Source of the DNA: an uncultured Eubacteriales bacterium | GTDB taxonomy: Bacteria; Bacillota; Clostridia; Oscillospirales; Oscillospiraceae | Direction: 5' to 3' | Length of the DNA: 64,000 nucleotides | Assembly (NCBI GenBank): GCA_900544765.1 | Contig: UQWI01000001.1 | Coordinates: 124,001-188,000, forward strand | Part shown: piece by piece, positions 47,434 through 55,194 of the stretch | Numbering within the stretch: position 1 is the stretch's first letter | Layout of the letters: each line of letters begins with the position of its first letter | Program-made: the position numbers and the translations under genes | The notes under the pieces: model-generated | The model's input: only the letters and a program-made list of their open reading frames with translations | Told to the model about the DNA's origin: nothing | Database searches by the model: none

Positions 47434-48670
47434 TCTGAGCAGCCTCCTTGTTAGCCTCCATGATTTCAGCCAGGCCCTGGACGCGGGTGTCGTACTGGGC
47501 CTCGGAGAAGTTGCGCGGGTCGGCCTGGTCGCCGTCGAAGCTGGTGACCGGGATATTGCACTCCTCGCCTATCTGGCGGCTCATCTCATACATAAAGCCG
47601 CTCCACAGCTTGCAGCTGCGGTTGGTGTGGACCAGCAGGCCTTCTACGCTGTTGTCCTTGCAGAGCTTTACGCGCTTGTCGCGGGCGTACTCGAGGTTGA
47701 TGGCGTTTGGCACCTTGCAGTAGGCGCGGCACATGTCCTCAAAGTCGTCGTAGATGAAGCCGAAGGCGTCGGCGTAGATGGTGGTGACCATGTTGATTCC
47801 GCGGCTCTTCAGGCCGGTGGAGGTGGCGCGCAGCCAGGGCCAGCAGGCTATGCCCTCGAACATGATGCGGTACTTTTCCTCGGCGCGGAAGGTGGAGGTG
47901 CCCTTCTCGTGGTTCTCCTGGTACTCCTTGAGCAGGGTCTCCATGGCCTCGGCGGCCTCCTTCTTGCCGCGGGCGGTGACCATGACGGCCATGTGGTTGA
48001 GCAGGTCGAAGCCGTTAAACGGGCTCGGGGTGTAGCGGGCCATGGAGGTGGCGGCCAGCCAGGCGCGGGAAGTGCGGCCGGAATACTCCTTGACCTGCTG
48101 GTACTTCTCCTCGCTCCACTTCACGCCGAAGAGCTCCTCCAGCTGGTGGATGGCGGCGATAAACTGGGCCTTGACGTACTGGACCTCGGCGTCGCCGACC
48201 TCGTAGTCGGGGTTGAAGGGTATGTCAATCATTATAAGGGGTATGTTCAGCTCAACGGAGAGGTTCTCATACCACTTTATCATGCAGTTGCAGATGTTGT
48301 TGCAGCAGAGCAGGAAGTCCGGCTGGGGCATGTTCTGCTCGGGGATGTCCTTGTCCTTGGCGTAGGCCAGGCTGATACGGGCGTAGGCGCAGATGTCGTT
48401 GGAGTAACCTGCGGCTTCGCTCTCGGAGCACATGCGCTCGCCGCCGCCGCGCGCGGCGATGGCAGCGGCCTGGTTCTCAGGGTAACATACGGCAAGGCCG
48501 AGGGTCTCGGGAATCTCAACGGGGAAGTTGCTGGAGCACCAGCCTACAGGCTCTCCCCTGTCCTTTGCCGCCTGGGCGTCGGCATACGCTTTTGCCGCAA
48601 TCTCATTCAGCTTGTACTTCGCGGAATTGGGGTCCGGTGGGGGACGGTGCTTTTTAATCTCTTCTGCCAT
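47426..48670 (-). CDS. 2-hydroxyacyl-CoA dehydratase, alpha subunit
   Basis: A 414-residue partner of the beta subunit. Family features: GWCSSNFPVEIPETLGLAVC, YPENQAAAIAARGGGERMCS, SNDICAYARISLAYAK and PDFLLCCNNICNCMIKWYEN, supplying the cysteines for its own 4Fe-4S cluster. Second gene of the operon, 29 nt after the activator gene. The alpha-beta dimer needs one electron from the activator and ATP to start catalysis. Confidence 0.93.
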   Translation of the reverse strand: MAEEIKKHRPPPDPNSAKYKLNEIAAKAYADAQAAKDRGEPVGWCSSNFPVEIPETLGLAVCYPENQAAAIAARGGGERMCSESEAAGYSNDICAYARISLAYAKDKDIPEQNMPQPDFLLCCNNICNCMIKWYENLSVELNIPLIMIDIPFNPDYEVGDAEVQYVKAQFIAAIHQLEELFGVKWSEEKYQQVKEYSGRTSRAWLAATSMARYTPSPFNGFDLLNHMAVMVTARGKKEAAEAMETLLKEYQENHEKGTSTFRAEEKYRIMFEGIACWPWLRATSTGLKSRGINMVTTIYADAFGFIYDDFEDMCRAYCKVPNAINLEYARDKRVKLCKDNSVEGLLVHTNRSCKLWSGFMYEMSRQIGEECNIPVTSFDGDQADPRNFSEAQYDTRVQGLAEIMEANKEAAQNA

Positions 48671-48699
48671 AGTACATTCCTCCTGTCAACGTATGTTGA

Positions 48700-49476
48700 T
48701 TATTTGTTGCGCTTGTTGTAAGCGTATATTGCGGCGCCTATAGCGCCGAAGAGCTGTGCCTTGTCGGAAAACAGTATGGGCTCGCCGAGCTGGGCCTCAA
48801 GCGCCAGCCGCACGCCGGCGTTCTGCGCCACGCCGCCGCTCATGCAGAGCCGCGGCACTATGCCGATGCGCTTGGCAAGGCCGGAAACCTTGCGCGCCAC
48901 GCTGTCGCAGATGCCAGCGACCAGGTCGTCCCTGGGAACGCCGTTGGCCAGCTGGCTTATGACCTCGCTCTCGGCAAAGACGGTGCAGGTGTTGGAGATA
49001 GCCGCCGGCTTCTCAGCCCGGGCTGCGCACACCTCCAGCTCATCGACGCGCATCCTCAGGACGTTTGCCATGACCTCGAGGAAGCGCCCCGTGCCGGCGG
49101 CGCACTTGTCGTTCATCAGGAAGTCCTTCATACGGCCATGCTCGTCCAGCGCCATGACCTTGACGTCCTGGCCGCCGATATCTATAACCGTGCGCACATC
49201 AGGGAAAATTGCATGGGCGCCGATTGCATGGCAGCTGAGCTCGCTTATCTGTGCGTCCGCCTGCTCATAGAGGCTGCGCCCGTATCCCGTGGCGACCACA
49301 TAGTCAATGTCCTCAGGGCCTATGCCGCTCTGCGTCATCACCATGCTTCTGGCCTCCTCAGAGCCCTCCGTGCCTATTCCTCCGTTGACTATTGAAGAGG
49401 CGATTATGTCTTTCCCGTCCCTAAGCAGGACACATTTGGAGGTTGCGGAACCGATGTCTATACCTAGTGTAATCAC
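48700..49476 (-). CDS. 2-hydroxyacyl-CoA dehydratase activator (archerase)
   Basis: A 258-residue ASKHA-fold ATPase with GIDIGSATSKCVLLRDGKDI (phosphate 1), VIDIGGQDVKVMALDEHG and MSGGVAQNAGVRLALEAQLG (adenosine). The cysteines of its inter-subunit 4Fe-4S cluster are in MNDKCAAGTGRFLEV and NTCTVFAESEV. It pumps an electron into the dehydratase using ATP and is very oxygen-sensitive. GTG start with GAGGGAAG upstream. First gene of the operon, transcribed from the divergent control region. Confidence 0.95.
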   Translation of the reverse strand: MITLGIDIGSATSKCVLLRDGKDIIASSIVNGGIGTEGSEEARSMVMTQSGIGPEDIDYVVATGYGRSLYEQADAQISELSCHAIGAHAIFPDVRTVIDIGGQDVKVMALDEHGRMKDFLMNDKCAAGTGRFLEVMANVLRMRVDELEVCAARAEKPAAISNTCTVFAESEVISQLANGVPRDDLVAGICDSVARKVSGLAKRIGIVPRLCMSGGVAQNAGVRLALEAQLGEPILFSDKAQLFGAIGAAIYAYNKRNK

Positions 49477-49496
49477 GTCGTCTTCCCTCGCTCGTC

Positions 49497-49516
49497 TTAG
49501 TTAACTGGTATTACCA
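49497..49516. promoter_or_regulatory. Candidate GntR/FCD operator at the dehydratase promoter
   Basis: TTAGTTAACTGGTATTACCA. It contains the palindrome TGGTATTACCA (49506-49516), which lies about 10 bp downstream of the -10 box on the minus strand, in a repressing position. Its first 9 bases recur at 49609. Confidence 0.6.
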
Positions 49517-49525
49517 CTCGAGGAC

Positions 49526-49554
49526 ACTATACACCAGCGCCCATGGCGTGTCAA
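49526..49554 (-). promoter_or_regulatory. Promoter of the dehydratase operon
   Basis: On the minus strand, TTGACA (49554-49549), a 17-bp spacer and TATAGT (49531-49526). Confidence 0.85.
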
Positions 49555-49603
49555 CAATTTTTTAACGAAAAAAATATTTTTTTCACAAATTTGCAAAAAC
49601 CTC

Positions 49604-49632
49604 TTGACTTAGTTAACCAGGTATACTAAATT
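49604..49632 (+). promoter_or_regulatory. Promoter of the acyl-CoA ligase/dehydrogenase/Etf operon
   Basis: TTGACT (49604-49609), a 17-bp spacer and TAAATT (49627-49632). An AT-rich stretch (49555-49603) separates it from the opposite promoter. Confidence 0.7.
49609..49628. promoter_or_regulatory. Second candidate operator, inside the promoter spacer
   Basis: TTAGTTAACCAGGTATACTA shares TTAGTTAAC and GGTAT with the element at 49497 and lies between the -35 and -10 boxes, where a bound protein would block polymerase. The palindromic half is less perfect than the first copy. Confidence 0.5.
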
Positions 49633-49681
49633 AAGAGACAACACCGGACGTCAAATTCCTGACAAAGGAGTGTGTTTGCAA

Positions 49682-51256
49682 ATGGTTCCCCTAGAGAGCA
49701 TCACTGTCGGACAGTTCTTCCGCAGGACTTGCGAGAAGTTTCCCGAACGCCCCGCGGTAATATGCCATGACAGGGTGTACACATACGCAGAGCTCGACGA
49801 GCTCACCGTCCGTTTCGCCTCAGAACTTATACGCGATGGCGTTGTCAAGGGTGACCACGTCGGTATATTCGGAGAGGCTGAAGTGGAATCCCTGGCGCTT
49901 TTCCTGGCTGTCCAGCGCATCGGCGCGGTGGCCGTGCTGGTCAACACCATGCTTGAGAAGGATGACCTGGAGTGCGTCCTGCGTCTCTCCGATGTCAGGG
50001 TGCTCTGCGTCGGCAGCTTCTTCGGCCATGACCGAGCGCAGCTTGTCCCCAAGCTTGAAAACCTGCCGTGTCTCGAGCGCGTCTGCGCCTACAGCGAAAC
50101 TCCGAGCCCCCTCTTCCCTCTCCTGCTTACCGGGGCCGAGCCCGACGCCGCCGCCGTGGCCGCTATGGAGGCCGAGGTAACCCCTGACGACACGGCGGTC
50201 ATCATTTTCACCTCCGGCTCCACCGGCGCGCCCAAGGCAGTCATGACGAGCCATTACTCCCGCGTTAACGGCGGCATCCAGCAGGGCGCCGACATCTTTG
50301 CCACCTGCGAGGACGTGTTCTGCGTGGCTATGCCGATGTTCCACTGCTTCTGCGTCTCGGCCAACATCATGGCCGCCCTGTCCGTCGGCGCGTGTCTCTG
50401 TATGCCTAAGGACAGGCACACCCTTTCGATACTCACTGCCGTGAGCAAATACCACTGCACCGTCCTGCACTCCGTACCCAGCATGTTCCACGCCGTGATG
50501 TGCCGTCCGGACTTCGGCCAATGGGATCTCTCCAGCCTGCGTACGGGCATCATCGCCGGCGCGAGCTATCCCCCCGAGGACTTTGACCGGGTGGAGAAGG
50601 CCTTCGGCATGACTCTGCTATCCAGCCTCGGGCAAACCGAGGCCACTGCCGGGCTCACAATCTGCCGCCCGAACGACAGCCGCGAGAAGCGCTGCTTCAC
50701 TGTCGGCGTGTTCATGGATCACGTTGAGGGAAAGATAGCCGCCATACACACTGGAAAGCCTCTGCCCCAGGGCGAGACAGGCGAGATATGCGTCCGCGGC
50801 TATCTGGTCATGCAGGGCTTCTACAAGCAGCCCGAGCTGACCGCGCAAACCATAGACAAGGATGGCTGGCTGCACACAGGCGACCTTGCCTACATGGACG
50901 AGGACGGATACCTAGTTATGAAGGGCCGCATCAAGGACATCATTATCCGCGGCGGCGAGAATATCAGCCCACTGGAAGTCGCAAATGAAATAGATTCAAT
51001 AAAGGGTATCGCAGACTGCAAAGTCGTAGGCGTGCCCGATACGCATTACGGCGAGGAGGCCTGCGCCTGCGTGGTCAAGTTCCCCGGCGCCGAGATAAGT
51101 GCGGATGACATACACGAGTACCTCTCAAGCCGTCTTGCGGCCTATAAGGTTCCAAAATATGTCCTCTTCTTTGACCAGCTGCCGCTCAACTCCACCGGCA
51201 AGGTGGACTCCAAGGCCGTCAAGGAAATGGCCGTCCACGAGCTTGGGCTGTTTTAA
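49682..51256 (+). CDS. AMP-forming acyl-CoA synthetase/ligase
   Basis: A 524-residue ANL-superfamily ligase. The P-loop is IIFTSGSTGAPKAVMTSH; the adenylate motif GWLHTGDLAYMDEDGYLVMK leads to GRIKDIIIRGGENISP, and the catalytic lysine motif PLNSTGKVDSK is near the end. It makes an acyl-AMP then an acyl-CoA, as CaiC and related ligases do. In this operon it may prime the pathway by activating a hydroxy or enoic acid before the CoA-transferase takes over; the substrate is not known. The ATG at 49682 has AAAGGAG 11 nt upstream. Confidence 0.92.
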   Translation: MVPLESITVGQFFRRTCEKFPERPAVICHDRVYTYAELDELTVRFASELIRDGVVKGDHVGIFGEAEVESLALFLAVQRIGAVAVLVNTMLEKDDLECVLRLSDVRVLCVGSFFGHDRAQLVPKLENLPCLERVCAYSETPSPLFPLLLTGAEPDAAAVAAMEAEVTPDDTAVIIFTSGSTGAPKAVMTSHYSRVNGGIQQGADIFATCEDVFCVAMPMFHCFCVSANIMAALSVGACLCMPKDRHTLSILTAVSKYHCTVLHSVPSMFHAVMCRPDFGQWDLSSLRTGIIAGASYPPEDFDRVEKAFGMTLLSSLGQTEATAGLTICRPNDSREKRCFTVGVFMDHVEGKIAAIHTGKPLPQGETGEICVRGYLVMQGFYKQPELTAQTIDKDGWLHTGDLAYMDEDGYLVMKGRIKDIIIRGGENISPLEVANEIDSIKGIADCKVVGVPDTHYGEEACACVVKFPGAEISADDIHEYLSSRLAAYKVPKYVLFFDQLPLNSTGKVDSKAVKEMAVHELGLF

Positions 51257-51295
51257 ATCATCAGTCTCTCAATCAAACATAGAAGGAGAACTCAC

Positions 51296-52441
51296 ATGGT
51301 ATTATCAGAGAATCATCAGTTAATGAGGAAACTGTTCCGTCAGTTTGCCGAGACCGAGTTCACCCCTGCCCTGCTCGACCGCCTCGACGAGACCGGCGAG
51401 TTTGACTGGGACATCCACCACAAGATGTCGGCAGCGGGCTTCATGGGCGCGAAGATTCCCGTAAAGTACGGCGGCCAGGGCGGTGACACGCTCACCCATG
51501 TGCTGCTCGTCGAAGAGTTCGCACGCATCAGCCCCGTTCTGTCTATCTATGCAAACACCTCCAACTCCCTGGGCAGCGGCCCACTGCTCGCATCCGCCAA
51601 CGAAGAGCAGCTTATGACCTACCTGCCCCCTGTGGCGCGCGGTGAGAAGATTCTCGCCTTCTGCCTGACCGAGCCCGACGCGGGCTCCGACGCGGGCGGC
51701 GTCATGACCAGCGCCGTACCCACTGACGACGGCTGGGTGCTCAACGGCCGCAAGCGCTTCGTGTCGGGCGCCCCGATGGCCGATTACGCCCTCGTATTTG
51801 CCCGCACCGACCCGAACGCCAAGGGCAACCGCGGCATCAGCCTCTTCATCGTCGACATGAAGCTCCCCGGCGTCAGCTGCGGCGCTCACGAGGACAAGAT
51901 GGGTATCCGCGGCTATCCCACCAGCGACATAATCCTCGAGGACGTCCACATCAAGAAGGACGCCCTGCTCGGCAGGCTGCACTACGGCTTCGCCACCGCC
52001 ATGAAGACCCTTGACGGCGGCCGCCTCGGCATGGCCGCGCAGGCCCTCGGCATTGCCCAGGGCTGCCTCGACGAGGCAGTTGCCTACGCCAAAACCCGTA
52101 AGCAGTTCGGCCGCACCATCTCCAACTTCCAGGGCATCAGCTTCATGATAGCTGACATGGCCACGGAGCTTGAGGCCGCCCGCGAGTTGGTGTACAACAC
52201 CGCCGTCATGAAGGACGCCGGGGCCAAGGACGCCAGCATGCGCTGCTCCATGAGCAAATACTTTGCCGCCGAGGCCGCAAACCACATTGCCTACAAGGCC
52301 GTCCAGGTCTTTGGCGGATACGGCTTCATCAAAGGCTATAAGGTCGAGCGTATGTACCGCGACGCCCGCATAACTTCCATCTATGAGGGCACTTCGCAGA
52401 TTCAGCAGGTTGTAATTTCCAACACCCTGCTGCGAGACTAA
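51296..52441 (+). CDS. Acyl-CoA dehydrogenase
   Basis: A 381-residue FAD enzyme of the butyryl-CoA dehydrogenase/AcdB group: AFCLTEPDAGSDAGGVMTSA binds FAD, the middle beta domain follows, and the catalytic glutamate is in SIYEGTSQIQQVV. With the Etf proteins directly after it, it would reduce the enoyl-CoA made by the dehydratase to the saturated acyl-CoA, as AcdB-EtfBA do in leucine fermentation of C. difficile. AGAAGGAG lies before the ATG; etfB follows after 12 nt. Confidence 0.95.
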   Translation: MVLSENHQLMRKLFRQFAETEFTPALLDRLDETGEFDWDIHHKMSAAGFMGAKIPVKYGGQGGDTLTHVLLVEEFARISPVLSIYANTSNSLGSGPLLASANEEQLMTYLPPVARGEKILAFCLTEPDAGSDAGGVMTSAVPTDDGWVLNGRKRFVSGAPMADYALVFARTDPNAKGNRGISLFIVDMKLPGVSCGAHEDKMGIRGYPTSDIILEDVHIKKDALLGRLHYGFATAMKTLDGGRLGMAAQALGIAQGCLDEAVAYAKTRKQFGRTISNFQGISFMIADMATELEAARELVYNTAVMKDAGAKDASMRCSMSKYFAAEAANHIAYKAVQVFGGYGFIKGYKVERMYRDARITSIYEGTSQIQQVVISNTLLRD

Positions 52442-52453
52442 GGGGGGCGCGCA

Positions 52454-53260
52454 ATGAAAATATTTGTCTGTGTGAAGCAGGTTCCGGACACCCGCGGCAA
52501 GGCCTACATAAAGAAGGACGGTTCCCTTGACCGCGCAAAGATGTCCACCATCATAAACCCCGACGACCTGGGCGCTGTTGAGACTGCCCTCAGGCTGAAA
52601 GAGAAGCTTGGCGCTGAGAAGATAATCGCCGTGACCATGGGTCCTCCTATGGCCAGCGTCATGATGCACGAGCTCTACGCTATGGGCGTCGACGAGACGG
52701 TCATCGTCTCCGGGCGTGAGTTCGGCGGCTCCGACACCTACGGCACCAGCCAGGTCCTCGCCTCCGCCATTGACAGCATAGGGCTCGGCAGCGACGACCT
52801 CATCCTCTGCGGCCGTCAGGCCATAGACGGCGACACCGCCCAGGTCGGCCCAGAGATAGCGGAGAAGCTCGGCATCGCCCAGCTCACCTACGTCACCGAC
52901 ATCGAAGTCGAGGACGGCGGCCTCGTCTGCAAGCGTATGCTCGAGGACGGCTACATGAAGGTCCGCATGCATCTGCCCTGCCTTATCTCCTGCATGAAGG
53001 AGATAGCCGAGCCCAGGTACATGAGCGTCAAGGGCATCCTCGACTGGGACGACAGCAAGCTGCGCATCATCGGCTACGACGAGCTCAAGGCCGAGCGTCT
53101 CTTCGACGATGACGTCATCGGCGTTGTGAAGAGCCCCACGGTCACGCTCAACAGCTTCGCCCTGCAGAAGAAAACCGGCGGCATGCTCCTGGAGGGTAAT
53201 CCCGCAGACATGGCTGCAAAGCTTTTCGAGTGCATGAACGAAAAGCACGTTTTGGACTGA
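52454..53260 (+). CDS. etfB: Electron transfer flavoprotein, beta subunit
   Basis: A 268-residue protein with MKIFVCVKQVPDT, LCGRQAIDGDTAQVGPEIAE and the GITQLTY-like stretch IAQLTYVTDIEVED of EtfB. It binds AMP or FAD and passes electrons to the acyl-CoA dehydrogenase. In anaerobes such pairs beside butyryl-CoA-type dehydrogenases can bifurcate electrons from NADH to ferredoxin; that is likely but not provable here. Third gene of the operon. Confidence 0.95.
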   Translation: MKIFVCVKQVPDTRGKAYIKKDGSLDRAKMSTIINPDDLGAVETALRLKEKLGAEKIIAVTMGPPMASVMMHELYAMGVDETVIVSGREFGGSDTYGTSQVLASAIDSIGLGSDDLILCGRQAIDGDTAQVGPEIAEKLGIAQLTYVTDIEVEDGGLVCKRMLEDGYMKVRMHLPCLISCMKEIAEPRYMSVKGILDWDDSKLRIIGYDELKAERLFDDDVIGVVKSPTVTLNSFALQKKTGGMLLEGNPADMAAKLFECMNEKHVLD

Positions 53261-53279
53261 GAAGGAGGCTTGACCAGGT

Positions 53280-54374
53280 ATGAAGTGCAACAGCAAAGAA
53301 GATTTTGCCCGCTACCAGGGCGTTTGGGTACTGTGCGAATGCCGTGACGGCCAGCTCTCCGATGCGTCCATAGAGCTTGTGAGCGAGGCCCGCCGCCTGG
53401 CGGACAAGCTCGGCACCACCGTCACCGCGCTGCTCGTCGGCTGGGACGTCGCAAAGCACGCCGGGACTCTCGGCGGCTACGGTGCAGACAAGGTCATAGT
53501 CTGCGAGCACGAGGCGCTCAAAGTCTACACCGCCGAGGCCTACACCGCCGCCGTCTGCCAGGTCGTCGAAAAGGGCCTGCCCGACACGCTGCTCGTCAGC
53601 GCCACGACCATAGGCCGCGACCTCGCCCCGCGCTGCGCTGCGCGCCTCAAAACCGGCCTGAACGCCGACTGCACCCTGCTCCACGTCGGTAAGCAGGAGT
53701 ACCTCGACTATCTCTCCAAGGAGAGCTCCCAGGACCTCTCCGAGATTGAGGACATGGTCACGGATAACCAGCTCAAGATGACCATGCCTGCCTTCGGCGG
53801 ACACCTGATGGCCACCATTGTCTGCCCGAACTACCGTCCCCAGATGGCCACCGTCCGTCCGGGCGTGATGCAGGCGGGCGAATACAGCGAGGAAGCCGCC
53901 GCGCGCTGCGTCGTCGAGACGCCCGAGATAACCATCACCAGTGACGACGTGCTCACCGAGGTCATCGAGACCGTCAAGGAGATAAAGAACACCGTCGACC
54001 TCACGGGCGCGAAGGTCATCGTCGCCGTCGGCATGGGCATCAAGAAGGACCCGAAGAGGGGCATTGAGCTCGCCGAGCAGCTGGCCGAGGCCTTTGACGG
54101 CGTCGTCGGCGCCACTCGCGACGTGGTCACCGAGGGTTGGATAGATGAGGACCGCATGATAGGCCAGACCGGCAAGATAGTGCGCCCGAAGCTGTACATC
54201 GGACTCGGTATCTCCGGCGCCATCCAGCACCAGGGCGGCATGAAAGACAGCGAGTTCATCGTCGCCGTCAACACCGACAAGCGCGCCCCTCTCTTCGAGA
54301 TAGCCGACTGCGGCCTCGTGGGCGACCTCTTCGACGTCGTCCCCGCCATGCTCAAGGCTCTTAAGGAAGATTGA
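53280..54374 (+). CDS. etfA: Electron transfer flavoprotein, alpha subunit
   Basis: A 364-residue EtfA. The C-terminal FAD domain is clear: VIVAVGMGIKKDPKRGIELA, GATRDVVTEGWIDEDRMIGQ, TGKIVRPKLYIGLGISGAIQ and VAVNTDKRAPLFEIADCGLV with GDLFDVVPAM. It follows etfB by 19 nt with GAAGGAGG upstream. It forms the Etf heterodimer that serves the dehydrogenase of this operon. A terminator follows. Confidence 0.96.
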   Translation: MKCNSKEDFARYQGVWVLCECRDGQLSDASIELVSEARRLADKLGTTVTALLVGWDVAKHAGTLGGYGADKVIVCEHEALKVYTAEAYTAAVCQVVEKGLPDTLLVSATTIGRDLAPRCAARLKTGLNADCTLLHVGKQEYLDYLSKESSQDLSEIEDMVTDNQLKMTMPAFGGHLMATIVCPNYRPQMATVRPGVMQAGEYSEEAAARCVVETPEITITSDDVLTEVIETVKEIKNTVDLTGAKVIVAVGMGIKKDPKRGIELAEQLAEAFDGVVGATRDVVTEGWIDEDRMIGQTGKIVRPKLYIGLGISGAIQHQGGMKDSEFIVAVNTDKRAPLFEIADCGLVGDLFDVVPAMLKALKED

Positions 54375-54396
54375 ACCGCCTCTGAACGAATAAAAT

Positions 54397-54434
54397 TTTT
54401 GCCGCGGGTTGCCTTGTGCCGCCCGCGGCAAAAG
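54397..54434 (+). terminator. Terminator of the ligase-etfA operon
   Basis: TTTTGCCGCGGG and CCCGCGGCAAAA form a 12-bp stem; only a short T-run follows. Confidence 0.75.
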
Positions 54435-54442
54435 TTTATAAT
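54414..54442 (+). promoter_or_regulatory. Promoter of the LytTR two-component pair, embedded in the upstream terminator
   Basis: TTGTGC (54414-54419, in the hairpin loop), a 17-bp spacer made of the 3' arm, and TATAAT (54437-54442). Confidence 0.65.
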
Positions 54443-54468
54443 TGTCACATGCCAGGAGGTGACGGGAA

Positions 54469-55179
54469 ATGTACAGGATTGCAGTTTGCGACGACGAAGC
54501 TGTGATTCGCCGTCAAATACGCGAGTTCCTTTCCCGCTTCTCGCTCGAGACCGGTGAGGAGCTTGAAATCGCAGAATTTACCTCCGCCAACGAACTCCTC
54601 TTCAACTACCCCGCCGGGCTCGACCTCATTTTGCTCGACATCGGCATGAACGGCACTGACGGTATGGATGCCGCCAAGGAGATACGCCGCTTCGACGAGG
54701 ACGTCTGCATCATTTTCATAACCGCCCTCGCTGAACGTGCTATCGAAGGTTACGGTGTGCGCGCCTTCGGCTTCGTCTGCAAGCCCGTGAACTACGCCGA
54801 ATTACGTCACGAACTCGTCAGCGCCATCCACGACATATCCAAGCGCGCGGCCGAGTACCCCGTTCTGACCGTCCAGTCCGGGCGCAGCACCCTGCTGCTG
54901 CCCACGAAGGACATCTACTACTGCGAGGTGCGCGACCACTCCCTCACCATCTGCTACCGCGACAAGGTCGAGGAGGCCCGCATAACTATCGCGGAGATGG
55001 AGCGCAAACTCAAACCCTACGGCTTCCTTCGCTGCCACGCCTCGTATCTGGTGAACCGGCGTTTCATCCGCCGCGTCGGCGCGAACAGCATCGTTCTGAC
55101 CAACGACAAAGAGATACCCGTCAGCCAGCGCCGCAGAAAAGAGTTCATGGACGAGATCTTCGATTGGTACGGGATGTGA
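54469..55179 (+). CDS. LytTR-type response regulator (AgrA/LytR-like)
   Basis: A 236-residue regulator. The receiver domain has the acidic pair in VCDDE, the phospho-acceptor Asp in LDLILLDIGMNGTDGMDAAK and the conserved Lys in FVCKPVN. The C-terminal 100 residues form the LytTR DNA-binding fold (LLLPTKDIYYCEVRDHSLTI, FLRCHASYLVNRRFIRRVGA). LytTR proteins bind paired direct repeats. It is immediately followed by a GHKL histidine kinase. GGAGGTGACGGGAA precedes the ATG. Confidence 0.95.
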   Translation: MYRIAVCDDEAVIRRQIREFLSRFSLETGEELEIAEFTSANELLFNYPAGLDLILLDIGMNGTDGMDAAKEIRRFDEDVCIIFITALAERAIEGYGVRAFGFVCKPVNYAELRHELVSAIHDISKRAAEYPVLTVQSGRSTLLLPTKDIYYCEVRDHSLTICYRDKVEEARITIAEMERKLKPYGFLRCHASYLVNRRFIRRVGANSIVLTNDKEIPVSQRRRKEFMDEIFDWYGM

Positions 55180-55194
55180 GGTGGGGTCACGTTG

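Noticed and set aside
45031..47454. Long open frame (about 800 codons) on the plus strand
   Set aside because: It lies antisense to the CoA-transferase and dehydratase beta genes, whose families are certain. It is a by-product of GC-rich codon use and its translation is a low-complexity Ala/Gly/Leu/Val series.
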